64,000 nt of DNA, from assembly GCA_029261655.1 (NCBI GenBank), contig JAJDAY010000036.1:57380-121379 (forward strand). Reading direction: 5' to 3'. The stretch comes from Nitrospinaceae bacterium. GTDB lineage: Bacteria; Nitrospinota; Nitrospinia; Nitrospinales; VA-1. Made by a program: the position numbers and the translations under genes. Below are positions 1 through 8,616 of the stretch, piece by piece. The number at the start of each line of letters is the position of its first letter. Position 1 is the first letter of the stretch. The notes below the pieces were generated by a model, which did no database searches, was not told where the DNA came from, and saw only the letters and a program-made list of their open reading frames with translations.

Positions 1-94
1 TAGTATCTCCAATATTTTAGAGCCTTAACTACCCACATAAGCAACACGAGGTCGGAGTTCCCGCCAATCTAAAAAAATCCTATTGAAAAAATTA

Positions 95-469
95 CTAAGT
101 GGCCTTGATCGCCTGACTTGGATACGAGACTTCCATGACCAGACACTCTTCCTCGCAGATAAACGGCCCATGCACTTCTCCCGGAGGGCGGCTGGCATAA
201 TGCCCCGCTGATAGCCAGATGTCAAAAGCCTCATCGTACAGACGTCCGGAAATGATATAAATCTCTTCGGGATAGTTGTGCGACTTGGCGCCAAACTTTT
301 TCGTATCCGTCCCCGCTTTAAAGCGAGTCAGGCGGGTGTAATCCCCGGTGACTTCGTCCATGGCCAGAGTCAATTGCGTGAGCATTCCCTCTGATCCTTC
401 AATCGGTTCCCATTGGCTGGCATTATCCGCATTCAACACATTCCAATAGGTCGTTGTATTTTTACTCAT
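95..469 (-). CDS. Cupin-domain protein (ChrR-like cupin)
   Basis: A 124-residue protein with a single small beta-barrel cupin. The middle carries the two cupin signatures in loose form: a His/Glu-containing stretch near residues 64-72 (HNYPEEIYIISG) and a second near 88-104 (AGHYASRPPGEVHGP) that would supply the remaining metal ligands. No signal peptide or membrane segment is visible, so it is probably cytoplasmic. The start overlaps the end of the upstream membrane-protein gene by 8 bases, and a GGAGG ribosome-binding site sits inside that gene, which suggests coupled translation. Small cupins of this shape include anti-sigma-associated and sensor-like proteins. The substrate or metal cannot be told from sequence, so only the fold is called. 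Confidence 0.75.
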   Translation of the reverse strand: MSKNTTTYWNVLNADNASQWEPIEGSEGMLTQLTLAMDEVTGDYTRLTRFKAGTDTKKFGAKSHNYPEEIYIISGRLYDEAFDIWLSAGHYASRPPGEVHGPFICEEECLVMEVSYPSQAIKAT

Positions 470-839
470 ACTCCTCCAGGCCGAATACTTCCTGCTCTTG
501 CGCCAGGGAGTAAAATTCGGGTTCGCGAATGATTCTGTTTTTCACAGTCTGAGAGGCGGAAATCTTCATGAGAAAGGGAATGCCGCAAGCAAGGACGAAC
601 AGAACCGCTCCCCACCAGGAAAACCCGATTTCCACCGGACTCAACGCAAATCTGGCTTTGGTCATGATCCAGATACCGAGGCCGGCGAGGATAAGGGTAT
701 ACAGGCTTCCTCGAATCAGCTTTCGTTTTGGCCCCTTGCCCAGATGACCTTTCCAGACCGTAACAAACGCCTTTTTATCATCGACGATAATTCGCACGTT
801 ACCGGTGAACCATAAATTTTCAAATCTAGCGCGTTCCAT
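462..839 (-). CDS. Small membrane protein of unknown function
   Basis: A 125-residue protein I do not recognise. The N-terminal half (about residues 1-42) is basic and soluble. Two hydrophobic segments follow, about residues 45-62 and 73-90, joined by a short loop, and the C-terminal tail is charged and ends in acidic residues. This predicts a two-pass inner-membrane protein with both ends on the same side. It lies directly upstream of the cupin gene with an 8-base overlap, so the two are very likely co-transcribed and may work together. No catalytic motif is visible. Confidence 0.6.
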   Translation of the reverse strand: MERARFENLWFTGNVRIIVDDKKAFVTVWKGHLGKGPKRKLIRGSLYTLILAGLGIWIMTKARFALSPVEIGFSWWGAVLFVLACGIPFLMKISASQTVKNRIIREPEFYSLAQEQEVFGLEEYE

Positions 840-884
840 TTTCCCTCATGCAATTATTTTCTCATCGACTTGAATGAATCCGGG

Positions 885-919
885 CCTTAAAAAACAAAAG
901 CTCCGGTAAAAACCGGAGC
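885..919 (-). terminator. Rho-independent terminator after hspQ
   Basis: Read on the minus strand, an 8-bp perfect stem (GCTCCGGT paired with ACCGGAGC, positions 912-919 and 900-907) with a 4-base loop is followed directly by a T-rich run (CTTTTGTTTTTTAA). This is a textbook intrinsic terminator. It closes the long minus-strand lipid operon, or at least the hspQ transcript, and separates it from the membrane protein/cupin pair. Confidence 0.85.
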
Positions 920-977
920 CTGTATAACTTTTCAGCGCAACTGATGGGCTAAAAGGGTTCACGAATCGGATGGCCCG

Positions 978-1220
978 TCAGTTCAAAATAACCTGATCGA
1001 TTTCCAGATTGCGTTCGGCCACATAAGTGAAATTCGCGCCATTATGAACGCGTACATGGTACCAGGGCTGATCCTTTGGAGGATTGCTTTTAGCTACTTT
1101 CTCATACCACTCATCGGAGTTGTTAAACTCCAGGTCCACTCCCACGATAATGCCGCGATAATCAAAAATTTTGTGATGAATGAGATGACCAATGCAATAT
1201 TTGGCTTTTGTGGCGCTCAT
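978..1220 (-). CDS. hspQ: Heat shock protein HspQ (YccV-like, hemimethylated-DNA-binding fold)
   Basis: An 80-residue protein matching the compact YccV/HspQ fold. It has an N-terminal KYCIGHLIHHKIFDYRGIIVGVD stretch broken by a small loop, then DQPWYHVRVH and a final YVAERNLE, the hallmarks of this family. In E. coli HspQ helps degrade a mutant DnaA and modulates Lon; related domains bind hemimethylated DNA. The size is slightly below that of the E. coli protein (about 105 residues). It follows rnc at a 42-base gap at the end of the fatty-acid cluster and is followed by a strong terminator. The family call is firm; its role in this organism is not shown. Confidence 0.85.
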   Translation of the reverse strand: MSATKAKYCIGHLIHHKIFDYRGIIVGVDLEFNNSDEWYEKVAKSNPPKDQPWYHVRVHNGANFTYVAERNLEIDQVILN

Positions 1221-1262
1221 GGGTATTGATCTCCTGTCTTTCAGTGATAGATGATGGTGGAA

Positions 1263-1970
1263 TCAGTTCTTTAAGAATGTATCTAATGCCACTTTTGCGG
1301 CCGCCTGCTCAGCCTCTTTTTTACTCCGCCCTTTGCCTTTGCCCCTGATCTTATCCTTCACAGAAACGACGACTTCAAACTGTTTTTCGTGGTCCGGGCC
1401 AACTTCCTTAGCAACTTTGTAGACTGGAATACACATCAACTTATTTTGCGTGTGTTCCTGCAAATCGCTTTTATAATCTCTGGATTCCGGAGTTTCTATA
1501 TAATCCGTGATCTCTTTTTTGATACCGGGAAGCAATATTTTAGCAGTTGTTTTTAAATCACTGTCAAAATACATGGCTCCCGCCAGAGCTTCGTAGGCAT
1601 TCGCAAGCAGAGAGGTTTTTTTTCTCCCTCCAGACATTTCCTCTCCCCTGCCTAGAAGAAGAAAGTTTCCTAAATCCAGTTTCAGCGCCAGTTTTGCCAG
1701 ACAGGATTCGTTCACCACGCCGGCCCTGATTTTTGAAAGCACTCCTTCTTTATAATCGCTGTATTTAAGAACCATGTACTCGCTGACCATGAGGTCTAAA
1801 ACGGAGTCACCGAGAAACTCAAATCTTTCGTTGTGTTTGATATTCTCCCCTGTTTCGTTTACATAGGATTTATGCGTCAGCGCTTTGTTGAGAAGTTTGA
1901 TGTCCTTGAAAGAGTAACCCAGAGTCTTCTGGAGTCTGGCCAATTCTTCCTTGCGTTCCTTTTTTACCAT
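1263..1970 (-). CDS. rnc: Ribonuclease III
   Basis: Double-strand-specific endoribonuclease that processes rRNA precursors and structured mRNAs. The 235-residue protein has the normal bacterial length. The RNase III signature NERFEFLGDSVLD lies at about residues 47-59 and carries the acidic metal-binding residues. A C-terminal double-stranded RNA-binding domain covers about residues 160-232 and ends in the basic KGKGRSKKEAEQAAA segment. It lies 15 bases after fabF in the same direction, the usual order in many bacteria where fatty-acid synthesis genes precede rnc. Confidence 0.97.
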   Translation of the reverse strand: MVKKERKEELARLQKTLGYSFKDIKLLNKALTHKSYVNETGENIKHNERFEFLGDSVLDLMVSEYMVLKYSDYKEGVLSKIRAGVVNESCLAKLALKLDLGNFLLLGRGEEMSGGRKKTSLLANAYEALAGAMYFDSDLKTTAKILLPGIKKEITDYIETPESRDYKSDLQEHTQNKLMCIPVYKVAKEVGPDHEKQFEVVVSVKDKIRGKGKGRSKKEAEQAAAKVALDTFLKN

Positions 1971-1985
1971 GAATTTCGAAAAATA

Positions 1986-3224
1986 TCAGTCCAGCCATTT
2001 TTTAAATATCAAAACCCCGTTGGTCCCCCCAAATCCAAAAGAATTGGACAGGGCAACTTCAATTTTTTTCTCCCGCGCCTGATTGGGCACATAGTCCAGA
2101 TCGCACTCCGGGTCTGGAGTGGTGTAGTTTATTGTAGGTGGAAGAATACCGTGTTTCAAGGCCATGAGACTAAAAATAGCCTCCACCCCGCCAGCCGCTC
2201 CCAAAAGATGACCGGTCATGGATTTTGTGGAACTGACCGCCAGTTCCCCGGACCGGTTGCCGAACACGGTTTTTATGGCGGTGGTTTCCGTTGCGTCCGC
2301 GCTTGTGGAGGTTCCATGAGCATTGATATAGTCAATATCTTCTTTATTGATGCCGCCGCTTTTAAGCGCCAGTTCAATGCACCGGGCCGCGCCTTTTCCT
2401 TCAGGGTCGGGGGCGGTTATATGATGGGCATCGCTGTTGAGCCCATACCCGATGATCTCTCCGTAAATTTTTGCCCCTCTTTTTTTTGCCATCTCCAGTT
2501 CTTCCAGAACCACCACCCCGCATCCTTCGCCGATCACAAAGCCATCGCGGTCCTTGTCAAAAGGCCGGCTCGCGCTTTCGGGATCATCATTCCGGGTGGA
2601 AAGCGCTTTCGCGGCACTGAAGCCGCCCACGCAAAGGGGAGTGATCACAGACTCAGTCCCCCCGGCAATCATAGCGTCGGCCTCTCCGTATTGGATCAAT
2701 TTGGCGGCATCCCCTATGGAATGGGTGCCCGTTGCGCAAGCGGTCACCACACAGGTATTGGGTCCCTTGGCGCCGATACTTATCGAAATCTGACCGGAAG
2801 CCAGATTTGCGATCAACATGGGAATGAAGAAAGGAGTTATTTTTCGGACCCCTTTTTCTTTATAAATGTCGTGATATTTTTCAATCGCGGGCAGACCGCC
2901 GAGCCCGACTCCAACGAGGACACCGGTTCTTTCGGCATTGCTTTCCGTCACCTCATAGCCGGAGTCCTGCAAAGCAAATTGACTGCACACAAGAGCATAA
3001 TGGATAAAGGTATCCATTTTTTTTACATCTTTGTGATTGATGTAATCTTCGGGCGTGAATCCTTTAACTTCACCCGCAATTTTAACGGGAATGGATTCCG
3101 TATCAAACTTACTGATGAGCCCCACCCCCGACTTGCCTTCGGTGATAGCCGCCCAATTTTTTTCAAGCCCGGTTCCCAATGGGGAGATGATTCCCATCCC
3201 GGTAACTACGACGCGTTTTTTCAT
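1986..3224 (-). CDS. fabF: 3-oxoacyl-[acyl-carrier-protein] synthase II
   Basis: Condenses malonyl-ACP with growing acyl-ACP chains in type II fatty-acid synthesis. At 412 residues it has full family length. The Cys-His-His active site is visible: Cys163 in TACATGTHS, His303 in NAHGTSTSAD and His339 in KSMTGHLLGA. The N-terminus MKKRVVVTGMGIISPLG is typical and supports the chosen start. It follows acpP after a 122-base gap that contains a hairpin, and precedes rnc by 15 bases. Confidence 0.97.
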   Translation of the reverse strand: MKKRVVVTGMGIISPLGTGLEKNWAAITEGKSGVGLISKFDTESIPVKIAGEVKGFTPEDYINHKDVKKMDTFIHYALVCSQFALQDSGYEVTESNAERTGVLVGVGLGGLPAIEKYHDIYKEKGVRKITPFFIPMLIANLASGQISISIGAKGPNTCVVTACATGTHSIGDAAKLIQYGEADAMIAGGTESVITPLCVGGFSAAKALSTRNDDPESASRPFDKDRDGFVIGEGCGVVVLEELEMAKKRGAKIYGEIIGYGLNSDAHHITAPDPEGKGAARCIELALKSGGINKEDIDYINAHGTSTSADATETTAIKTVFGNRSGELAVSSTKSMTGHLLGAAGGVEAIFSLMALKHGILPPTINYTTPDPECDLDYVPNQAREKKIEVALSNSFGFGGTNGVLIFKKWLD

Positions 3225-3299
3225 ACAATCCAGACAAAATCAGGAGTGATTAAATCCCACTGTGGGTTTTATTCCCCTTAACTTGATACGGTTTTCAAA

Positions 3300-3345
3300 T
3301 AAATAACCCCGACAGAACATCGTCCGCTTAGGGCGGGGTCGTTTA
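3300..3345 (-). other. Hairpin in the acpP-fabF spacer
   Basis: The 122-base spacer between acpP and fabF holds an inverted repeat: ACCCCG at 3306-3311 pairs with CGGGGT at 3334-3339, with a 22-base loop. Read on the minus strand no clear T-run follows. It may be a partial terminator or mRNA-stabilising hairpin downstream of acpP, which is usually expressed far above its neighbours. Function is inferred from position only. Confidence 0.35.
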
Positions 3346-3346
3346 T

Positions 3347-3580
3347 TCAATTCGTGTGGCTCTTAATATAGTCAACCGCATTCGCAACCGAGGCGATTTT
3401 TTCCGCTTCTTCATCAGGAATCTCGATATCAAACTCCTCTTCAAGAGCCATCACCAGTTCGACCGTATCCAGCGAATCCGCTCCCAGATCATCGATAAAA
3501 GAAGCTTGTGGCACTACCTGCTTTTCATCGACGCCCAGCTGGTCAACAATAATTTCCTTAACTTTTTCTTCAACGGACAT
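3347..3580 (-). CDS. acpP: Acyl carrier protein
   Basis: Carries fatty-acyl intermediates on a phosphopantetheine arm. The 77-residue, strongly acidic protein contains the modification site GADSLD with Ser36, followed by helix II ([20 protein letters not shown], interrupted in numbering by no gap). Length and motif spacing match E. coli AcpP. It sits between fabG (23-base gap) and fabF in the standard gene order. Confidence 0.98.
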   Translation of the reverse strand: MSVEEKVKEIIVDQLGVDEKQVVPQASFIDDLGADSLDTVELVMALEEEFDIEIPDEEAEKIASVANAVDYIKSHTN

Positions 3581-3603
3581 AGCTATAAAACTCCTAAAAG
3601 ATA

Positions 3604-4344
3604 TTACATCAACATACCACCATTGACATTAATCACCTGACCGGTAATATAATTCGCCCGGTCGGAAACCAAAAACGCAACACAACGGGCAATGTCCTGA
3701 GGCAGGCCCAACCGCGCCAGAGGAATTTGCTCGATGAGTTTTTCTTTTACCGATTCATCCAGAACGCGGGTCATTTCCGTGTCGATAAAACCCGGAGCCA
3801 CAGCGTTCACTGTGATCCCTCGTGCGGCAGATTCACGGGCCGTAGTTTTGGTGAGTCCAATAATTCCGGCTTTGGATGCGGAATAGTTGGCCTGGCCAAA
3901 ATTTCCCATCACGCCAACAATGGAAGCAATATTAACAATGGTCCCCTTTTTTTGCTTCATCATTTGCTTGATGGCCTGCTGACTGCAAAGAAAACTCCCC
4001 TTCAGATTGATCGCCAGCACCAGGTCCCAGTCCGATTCTTTCATACGAATCATCAACCCGTCCCGGGTGATTCCCGCATTGTTCACCAGAATGTCCAGAG
4101 GCTTGTGTTCTTTGGAAATGGAATTAAATACTTCCTGGACCTCATTCGCGTTGGAAACATCCAGACGAACCGCAGATGCTTTGCCGCCGTTGTTTTTGAT
4201 GGCGTCCGCGGCTTTTTGTGCCCCTTCCAGATTCACATCACCAAGAATAACATGGGCTCCCTCTCTGGAAAGCTCTTCGCCAATGGTAAAACCAATGCCC
4301 TGAGCGCCCCCCGTGATTAAAGCCACTCGTCCTTCAAGTTCCAT
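3604..4344 (-). CDS. fabG: 3-oxoacyl-[acyl-carrier-protein] reductase
   Basis: NADPH-dependent reduction of 3-ketoacyl-ACP. The 246-residue protein is a short-chain dehydrogenase: nucleotide-binding TGGAQGIG at residues 11-18, NNAG at 88-91, and the catalytic Ser141, Tyr154 and Lys158 (YSASK). The C-terminus [13 protein letters not shown] is typical of FabG. It lies 21 bases after fabD and 23 before acpP, so co-transcription is likely. Confidence 0.97.
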   Translation of the reverse strand: MELEGRVALITGGAQGIGFTIGEELSREGAHVILGDVNLEGAQKAADAIKNNGGKASAVRLDVSNANEVQEVFNSISKEHKPLDILVNNAGITRDGLMIRMKESDWDLVLAINLKGSFLCSQQAIKQMMKQKKGTIVNIASIVGVMGNFGQANYSASKAGIIGLTKTTARESAARGITVNAVAPGFIDTEMTRVLDESVKEKLIEQIPLARLGLPQDIARCVAFLVSDRANYITGQVINVNGGMLM

Positions 4345-4365
4345 CCATTTTTCCTTAACGTGAGA

Positions 4366-5307
4366 TCAATTTTGTTTGAACGCGGCTATGGTGCGTTCCA
4401 GAGAATCAGGATCATTCGCCTGATGACACTCGATATTTTTATTAAACCGACGCATCAGCCCCGAAAGGACTTTGCCGGGTCCAAGCTCGACCACCGTATG
4501 AATGCCCTGGTCCACAATGTATTTCATGGTTTCAACCCATCTGACAGAGCTGCAAACCTGCTGTCTCAAAGCTTCTTTTGCGTCCGCACCGCTTGTATTG
4601 GGGATCGCATCGACATTGGTGATGACTGGAAAGGACAGGTCCTGAAAGTTTGTTGTTTCAAGCTCTTTTTGCAACTTGATTTCGGCTGGCTTCATCAAGG
4701 AACAATGAAAGGGCGCACTGACGGGTAACAGGATCGATTTTTTCGCTCCTAATTCTTTCGCTTTACCGGCAACCTCTTCGACAGGTTCTTTATGCCCGGC
4801 AATGACCGTTTGCTCCGGGCTGTTCAGGTTGGCCAATTGTACCCTGACACGATCGTTCGAAGCCTCTTCACATAGTTTTTGGATTTCTTCTGCTGGCATT
4901 CCAATAATCGCGGCCATGGAACCGACACCGACCGGAACCGCCTCCTGCATGAATCGCCCACGAAGCTGAACCAGTTTGACAGCGTCACGAAATTGAATCG
5001 CCCCCGCTGCCACCAGCGCGGAATATTCACCCAAACTATGGCCCGCCGACAGCATGCAATTAATATCATGTTCCCTTAGCATATTCAAGGCTATTATACT
5101 GTGAATGAGGATAGCGGGCTGGGTGTTTTCGGTGAGATTTAAAACTTCCTCAGGACCATTGAAGCATATCGATTTTATATCCACGCCCAGAACTTCATTT
5201 GCCTCATCAAACATCTGCCGGGCTGCAGGAAAGGTGTCATAAAATTCTTTGCCCATACCGACAAACTGAGAACCCTGCCCTGGGAATAAAAAAGCGATCC
5301 CTACCAT
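4366..5307 (-). CDS. fabD: Malonyl-CoA:ACP transacylase
   Basis: Loads malonyl groups onto ACP to feed fatty-acid elongation. The 313-residue length is normal. The N-terminal FLFPGQGSQ motif (residues 6-14), nucleophile Ser91 in GHSLGEYSAL and catalytic His201 in SAPFHCSLM are all present. Its first bases overlap the end of fabH by 7, which indicates translational coupling in the operon. Confidence 0.97.
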   Translation of the reverse strand: MVGIAFLFPGQGSQFVGMGKEFYDTFPAARQMFDEANEVLGVDIKSICFNGPEEVLNLTENTQPAILIHSIIALNMLREHDINCMLSAGHSLGEYSALVAAGAIQFRDAVKLVQLRGRFMQEAVPVGVGSMAAIIGMPAEEIQKLCEEASNDRVRVQLANLNSPEQTVIAGHKEPVEEVAGKAKELGAKKSILLPVSAPFHCSLMKPAEIKLQKELETTNFQDLSFPVITNVDAIPNTSGADAKEALRQQVCSSVRWVETMKYIVDQGIHTVVELGPGKVLSGLMRRFNKNIECHQANDPDSLERTIAAFKQN

Positions 5308-6293
5308 TTAATCACCGCCGCTCCCCAGGTCAATCCGGCGCCAACCACCATGATCAGCATCCGGCAACCTGGTTTAATGCGTCCCGTTCTTTTGGCTTCA
5401 TCAATGGCGATAGGAATCGACGCCGCCGAAGTGTTGCCGTATTTGTGAATATTGAGGAAAACCTTTTCGGGAGAAACTTCCAGTCTTTTTACCACCGCGT
5501 CTATGATTCTTTGATTGGCCTGGTGGGGAACGATAAGGTCCACATCGTCTCTCGAAAGTCCGTTATACTTCAACGCTTCCTGACAGACTTCCGTCATGCG
5601 CTTCACGGCGACCTTAAAGGTGGCGTTGCCCGACATTTTAATAAAAAATTTGTCTGAATTTCCATTTTCCGGTATCCGTCCGATTGCTTTGGGAACTTCG
5701 ATCAGGCTGGACAAATTCCCATCTGAATATATGTGGGAGGACAACAGTCCGCACTCCTCAGAAGAATCCTTTTGTTTTAAAATCACCGCCCCTGCCCCAT
5801 CGCCGAATAAAATACAGGTGGTGCGGTCCGTCCAATCGACAATCCTGGAATTCACTTCGCTCCCGATGACCAGCACATGACGATATCGGCCGCTTTTAAT
5901 ATATTGTTCGGCTATGGACAAGCCATAAACAAAACCGGAACACACTGCGGAAATATCGAAGGCCGCCGACCGGGTCGCGCCAATTTCTTTTTGCACAAAG
6001 CAGGCGGTTGATGGAAAGAGAACGTCCGGGGTGGATGTGCAGACAATGATGATGTCCAGTTCATCAGCCGTTATATTTGCCGACTCCAGGGCTTTACGGG
6101 CCGCATGAGCCGCAAGAACGGACGAAGATTCTTTTTCACTCGCGATGCGTCTTTCCTGAATTCCGGTGCGTGTGCGTATCCATTCGTCGGACGTATCCAA
6201 CATCTTTTCCAGATCGAAATTTGTTAAAATTTTCTCAGGAAGATAGGAGCCTGTTCCGGCTAGCTCCGCCTGGCACAAAGTGTGGTCGGTCAT
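5301..6293 (-). CDS. fabH: 3-oxoacyl-[acyl-carrier-protein] synthase III
   Basis: Starts fatty-acid synthesis by condensing acetyl-CoA (or another primer) with malonyl-ACP. At 330 residues it is full length. The thiolase-fold active site is complete: Cys118 in SAVCSGFVYG, His257 in VPHQANQRI and Asn287 in HKYGNTSAAS. It lies 21 bases after plsX and overlaps fabD. The ATG start has no strong ribosome-binding site, but the N-terminus aligns with the family. Confidence 0.97.
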   Translation of the reverse strand: MTDHTLCQAELAGTGSYLPEKILTNFDLEKMLDTSDEWIRTRTGIQERRIASEKESSSVLAAHAARKALESANITADELDIIIVCTSTPDVLFPSTACFVQKEIGATRSAAFDISAVCSGFVYGLSIAEQYIKSGRYRHVLVIGSEVNSRIVDWTDRTTCILFGDGAGAVILKQKDSSEECGLLSSHIYSDGNLSSLIEVPKAIGRIPENGNSDKFFIKMSGNATFKVAVKRMTEVCQEALKYNGLSRDDVDLIVPHQANQRIIDAVVKRLEVSPEKVFLNIHKYGNTSAASIPIAIDEAKRTGRIKPGCRMLIMVVGAGLTWGAAVIKW

Positions 6294-6314
6294 GTTTGAT
6301 TCGCGCTTGGTGTG

Positions 6315-7445
6315 TTAGGAGTTCGGATCGGATGATTCTTTTTTGTTTTCAGTGGGTATTTTGGTTTTTGAGGAAGCGTTGCCGTTATCTTTTTCATCTT
6401 CACCGAAGGCGATGTTTTTGATTGAGTCCCATATACCCCCTTTGCGTTCCCCAAGATTGAGTTCGATGTCGTCCTGAATATGCTGGTTAATTTTTTTCTC
6501 GATCAACTCCTTGGCCCGCTTGATGGCATTTTTGATTGCCTTTGGAGAGGAGCTTCCGTGAGCGATAATACAAACACCATTGACCCCTAAAAGGGGCGCT
6601 CCGCCAGTCTCCGAGTGATCGACTTTTTTCTTGAACTCAGCCAGATGCGGTTTTAAAAAAAAGTATCCCAACTTACTGGCCCAGTTGGTCATGAAAATAT
6701 TTTTCAGGTTGGTGCCGATCATTTCCGCCAGGCTTTCACTGATCTTGAGGGCCACGTTCCCGGTGAAACCGTCGCAGACAATCACATCGGCGTTGCCTCG
6801 GTAAACTTCCTTGCCTTCCACGTTGCCGATAAAATTGATATGACTGCTCTTTAACATCTGAAAAACTTCTTTGGTGATTTCGTTGCCTTTACTGTCTTCT
6901 TCACCAATGCTCAGCAAGCCGACGCTAGGGTTTTCTTTTTCCAGAATATACTTCGCAAACACATGCCCCATGATTCCAAACTGAAACAGCTGGCTGGTTT
7001 TGCAATCCACATTGGCCCCGGCGTCCAGAAGAATGGAAGTGCCGGTGAGGGTGGGAAGCTGGATGGCGATGGCCGGTCGGTCCACTCCTTTCAAGGGACG
7101 CAAAATAATGGTGCAATAGGCGAGAACGGCTCCTGTATTTCCGGCACTGACAAAAGCGGCGGCCTCTCCACTTTTAACCAGGTCTATCCCGATTTTCATG
7201 GAGGACTTTTTTTTGTTTCGCAAAACTTTTGCGGGCGCTTCATCCATTTCCACGACTTGTTCTGCGTGTTCCACCCGAATGGGCAAACTGGAATGATCGC
7301 TGAATTTTTCCAGCTCAGCCTGAATCTTTTCCCGAGGCCCGGTCAGAATAATTTCCGTTCCATATTCCCTGGCGGCAAGTACGGCCCCCTCCACAATGGA
7401 CCGAGGGGCATGATCGCCTCCCATAGCATCAACGGCTATTTTCAT
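6315..7445 (-). CDS. plsX: Phosphate acyltransferase PlsX
   Basis: Makes acyl-phosphate from acyl-ACP for phospholipid synthesis. The family N-terminus MKIAVDAMGGDHAP and the GNTGAVLA and GFTGNVALK motifs are clear. At 376 residues it is longer than the usual 330-350. The extra sequence is a hydrophilic, Ser/Lys/Asn-rich tail (about residues 335-376) that looks disordered. A good ribosome-binding site (AGGAGCG) precedes the start. It leads the fab cluster after a 271-base gap from rpmF. Confidence 0.96.
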   Translation of the reverse strand: MKIAVDAMGGDHAPRSIVEGAVLAAREYGTEIILTGPREKIQAELEKFSDHSSLPIRVEHAEQVVEMDEAPAKVLRNKKKSSMKIGIDLVKSGEAAAFVSAGNTGAVLAYCTIILRPLKGVDRPAIAIQLPTLTGTSILLDAGANVDCKTSQLFQFGIMGHVFAKYILEKENPSVGLLSIGEEDSKGNEITKEVFQMLKSSHINFIGNVEGKEVYRGNADVIVCDGFTGNVALKISESLAEMIGTNLKNIFMTNWASKLGYFFLKPHLAEFKKKVDHSETGGAPLLGVNGVCIIAHGSSSPKAIKNAIKRAKELIEKKINQHIQDDIELNLGERKGGIWDSIKNIAFGEDEKDNGNASSKTKIPTENKKESSDPNS

Positions 7446-7716
7446 TTCAATTTTACGCTCCTGGTTTCAGAGGATGCGAGCCTGTAATTAATTTATAATG
7501 ATTAAAATGGGCATTGAAATCGTCAGGAAAATAAACGTTATTCAACTCTGGACAAAGAATGACTCTTTCGGTATCGCCGTAATGAGCGCACATGAATCAG
7601 GTAAGAGGATTTTTGGAATGACTGATTGAATTTATAGCGCAACCTTACAAAATATTATGCTTTTAACGATAATACCTGTATCGAATACAAGGTTGGCACC
7701 GGTTTTTTGATCCCGG

Positions 7717-7899
7717 TTAAGCTCCCACCACTTCCATAATTTCTTTATCTTTATAATATCCGCAGTGAGGGCAAATATGATGCGGACGTTTGATCTCATG
7801 ACATTGCGGGCATTCACAGAAAGAAGGCATGCTGAGCTTGTCATGCGAACGCCTCATTCCTCGTTTTGATTTGGACATTTTTTTCTTGGGGACTGCCAT
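7717..7899 (-). CDS. rpmF: 50S ribosomal protein L32
   Basis: A 60-residue ribosomal protein starting [20 protein letters not shown], the family signature. It carries two Cys pairs (C30-x2-C33 and C43-x2-C46), the zinc-binding form of L32. A longer frame open upstream to 7932 exists, but the start at 7899 is chosen because AAGGAG lies just before it and because all L32 proteins begin here. It sits between yceD and plsX, its usual place. Confidence 0.97.
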   Translation of the reverse strand: MAVPKKKMSKSKRGMRRSHDKLSMPSFCECPQCHEIKRPHHICPHCGYYKDKEIMEVVGA

Positions 7900-7954
7900 T
7901 ATTTCTCCTTTGCTTGAATCCGGCACGAACATAAAATTCCTGTGCCGCCAAAAA

Positions 7955-8485
7955 TCATTTTAATTTTTCTTTTAAAGAACGTAATACTTCCAACCGGGGA
8001 TCGACCGGACCCTCATTGGCACAGCCACAGCGTCCCTTGTTTAGATTATTTCCGCATTCAACACACAACCCTTTGCAATTGTCCCCGCAAACGACAACAA
8101 AAGGCAGAGCCAATAAAATTTGATCATGCACCGACGGGTTGATATCGATCCGGTCGCCGTCGTAATATTCGATTTCGATATCCGAAGCGGACAGCTCAAT
8201 TTCCGGATGCTCGGTACCCGTCTCTTCCCTTGGAACAAAATGGGATTTCAATTCACAATCTACCGGGAATTGAAACGATTCAAGGCAACGGGAACACAGT
8301 AGCCTTAATTCCGTTTTAATTTTTCCGGATAAGTAAATATCCTTTCCGCTTTTACTGAGAGTTCCCGCAACTTCTACATCCTGAATGAGAGAACAATCGG
8401 GATGTTCAATTTCAAAATCCTCTTTTTTCTCCGTCACTGTGAAATTCAAATCCGCATCGGGAATTTCGTCAACGGCAAAGAACAT
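7955..8485 (-). CDS. yceD: DUF177/YceD family protein
   Basis: A 176-residue protein of the YceD family, which in bacteria lies next to rpmF and in plants is needed for 23S rRNA accumulation. The core shows CSRCLESF near the middle and a Cys-rich tail ([23 protein letters not shown], in part), which probably binds zinc. This four-or-more-Cys form occurs in many non-enteric bacteria. It heads the yceD-rpmF-plsX-fab cluster. Precise biochemical function is not established for the family. Confidence 0.88.
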   Translation of the reverse strand: MFFAVDEIPDADLNFTVTEKKEDFEIEHPDCSLIQDVEVAGTLSKSGKDIYLSGKIKTELRLLCSRCLESFQFPVDCELKSHFVPREETGTEHPEIELSASDIEIEYYDGDRIDINPSVHDQILLALPFVVVCGDNCKGLCVECGNNLNKGRCGCANEGPVDPRLEVLRSLKEKLK

Positions 8486-8616
8486 ATTTCAAATCAGGGC
8501 AAACAAAGTTTTAAAAACTCGTTAAATATCCGTGGGTTCAAGGGTAGGATATTTAGTAGGGGGATGGTAGCCGGTATTAAAAATCCAGTCAAGAAAAATG
8601 TATTTTTCTCAAAGAT

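Noticed and set aside
1..94. A gene at the left edge
   Set aside because: The frame seen there on the minus strand (to 25) is offset from the cupin gene and has no coding character. No feature is supported.
1833..3281. A 482-codon plus-strand open frame opposite fabF and rnc
   Set aside because: It is the reverse-strand shadow of fabF. The translation is rich in Phe, Gly and His without any family feature, while fabF has its full active site.
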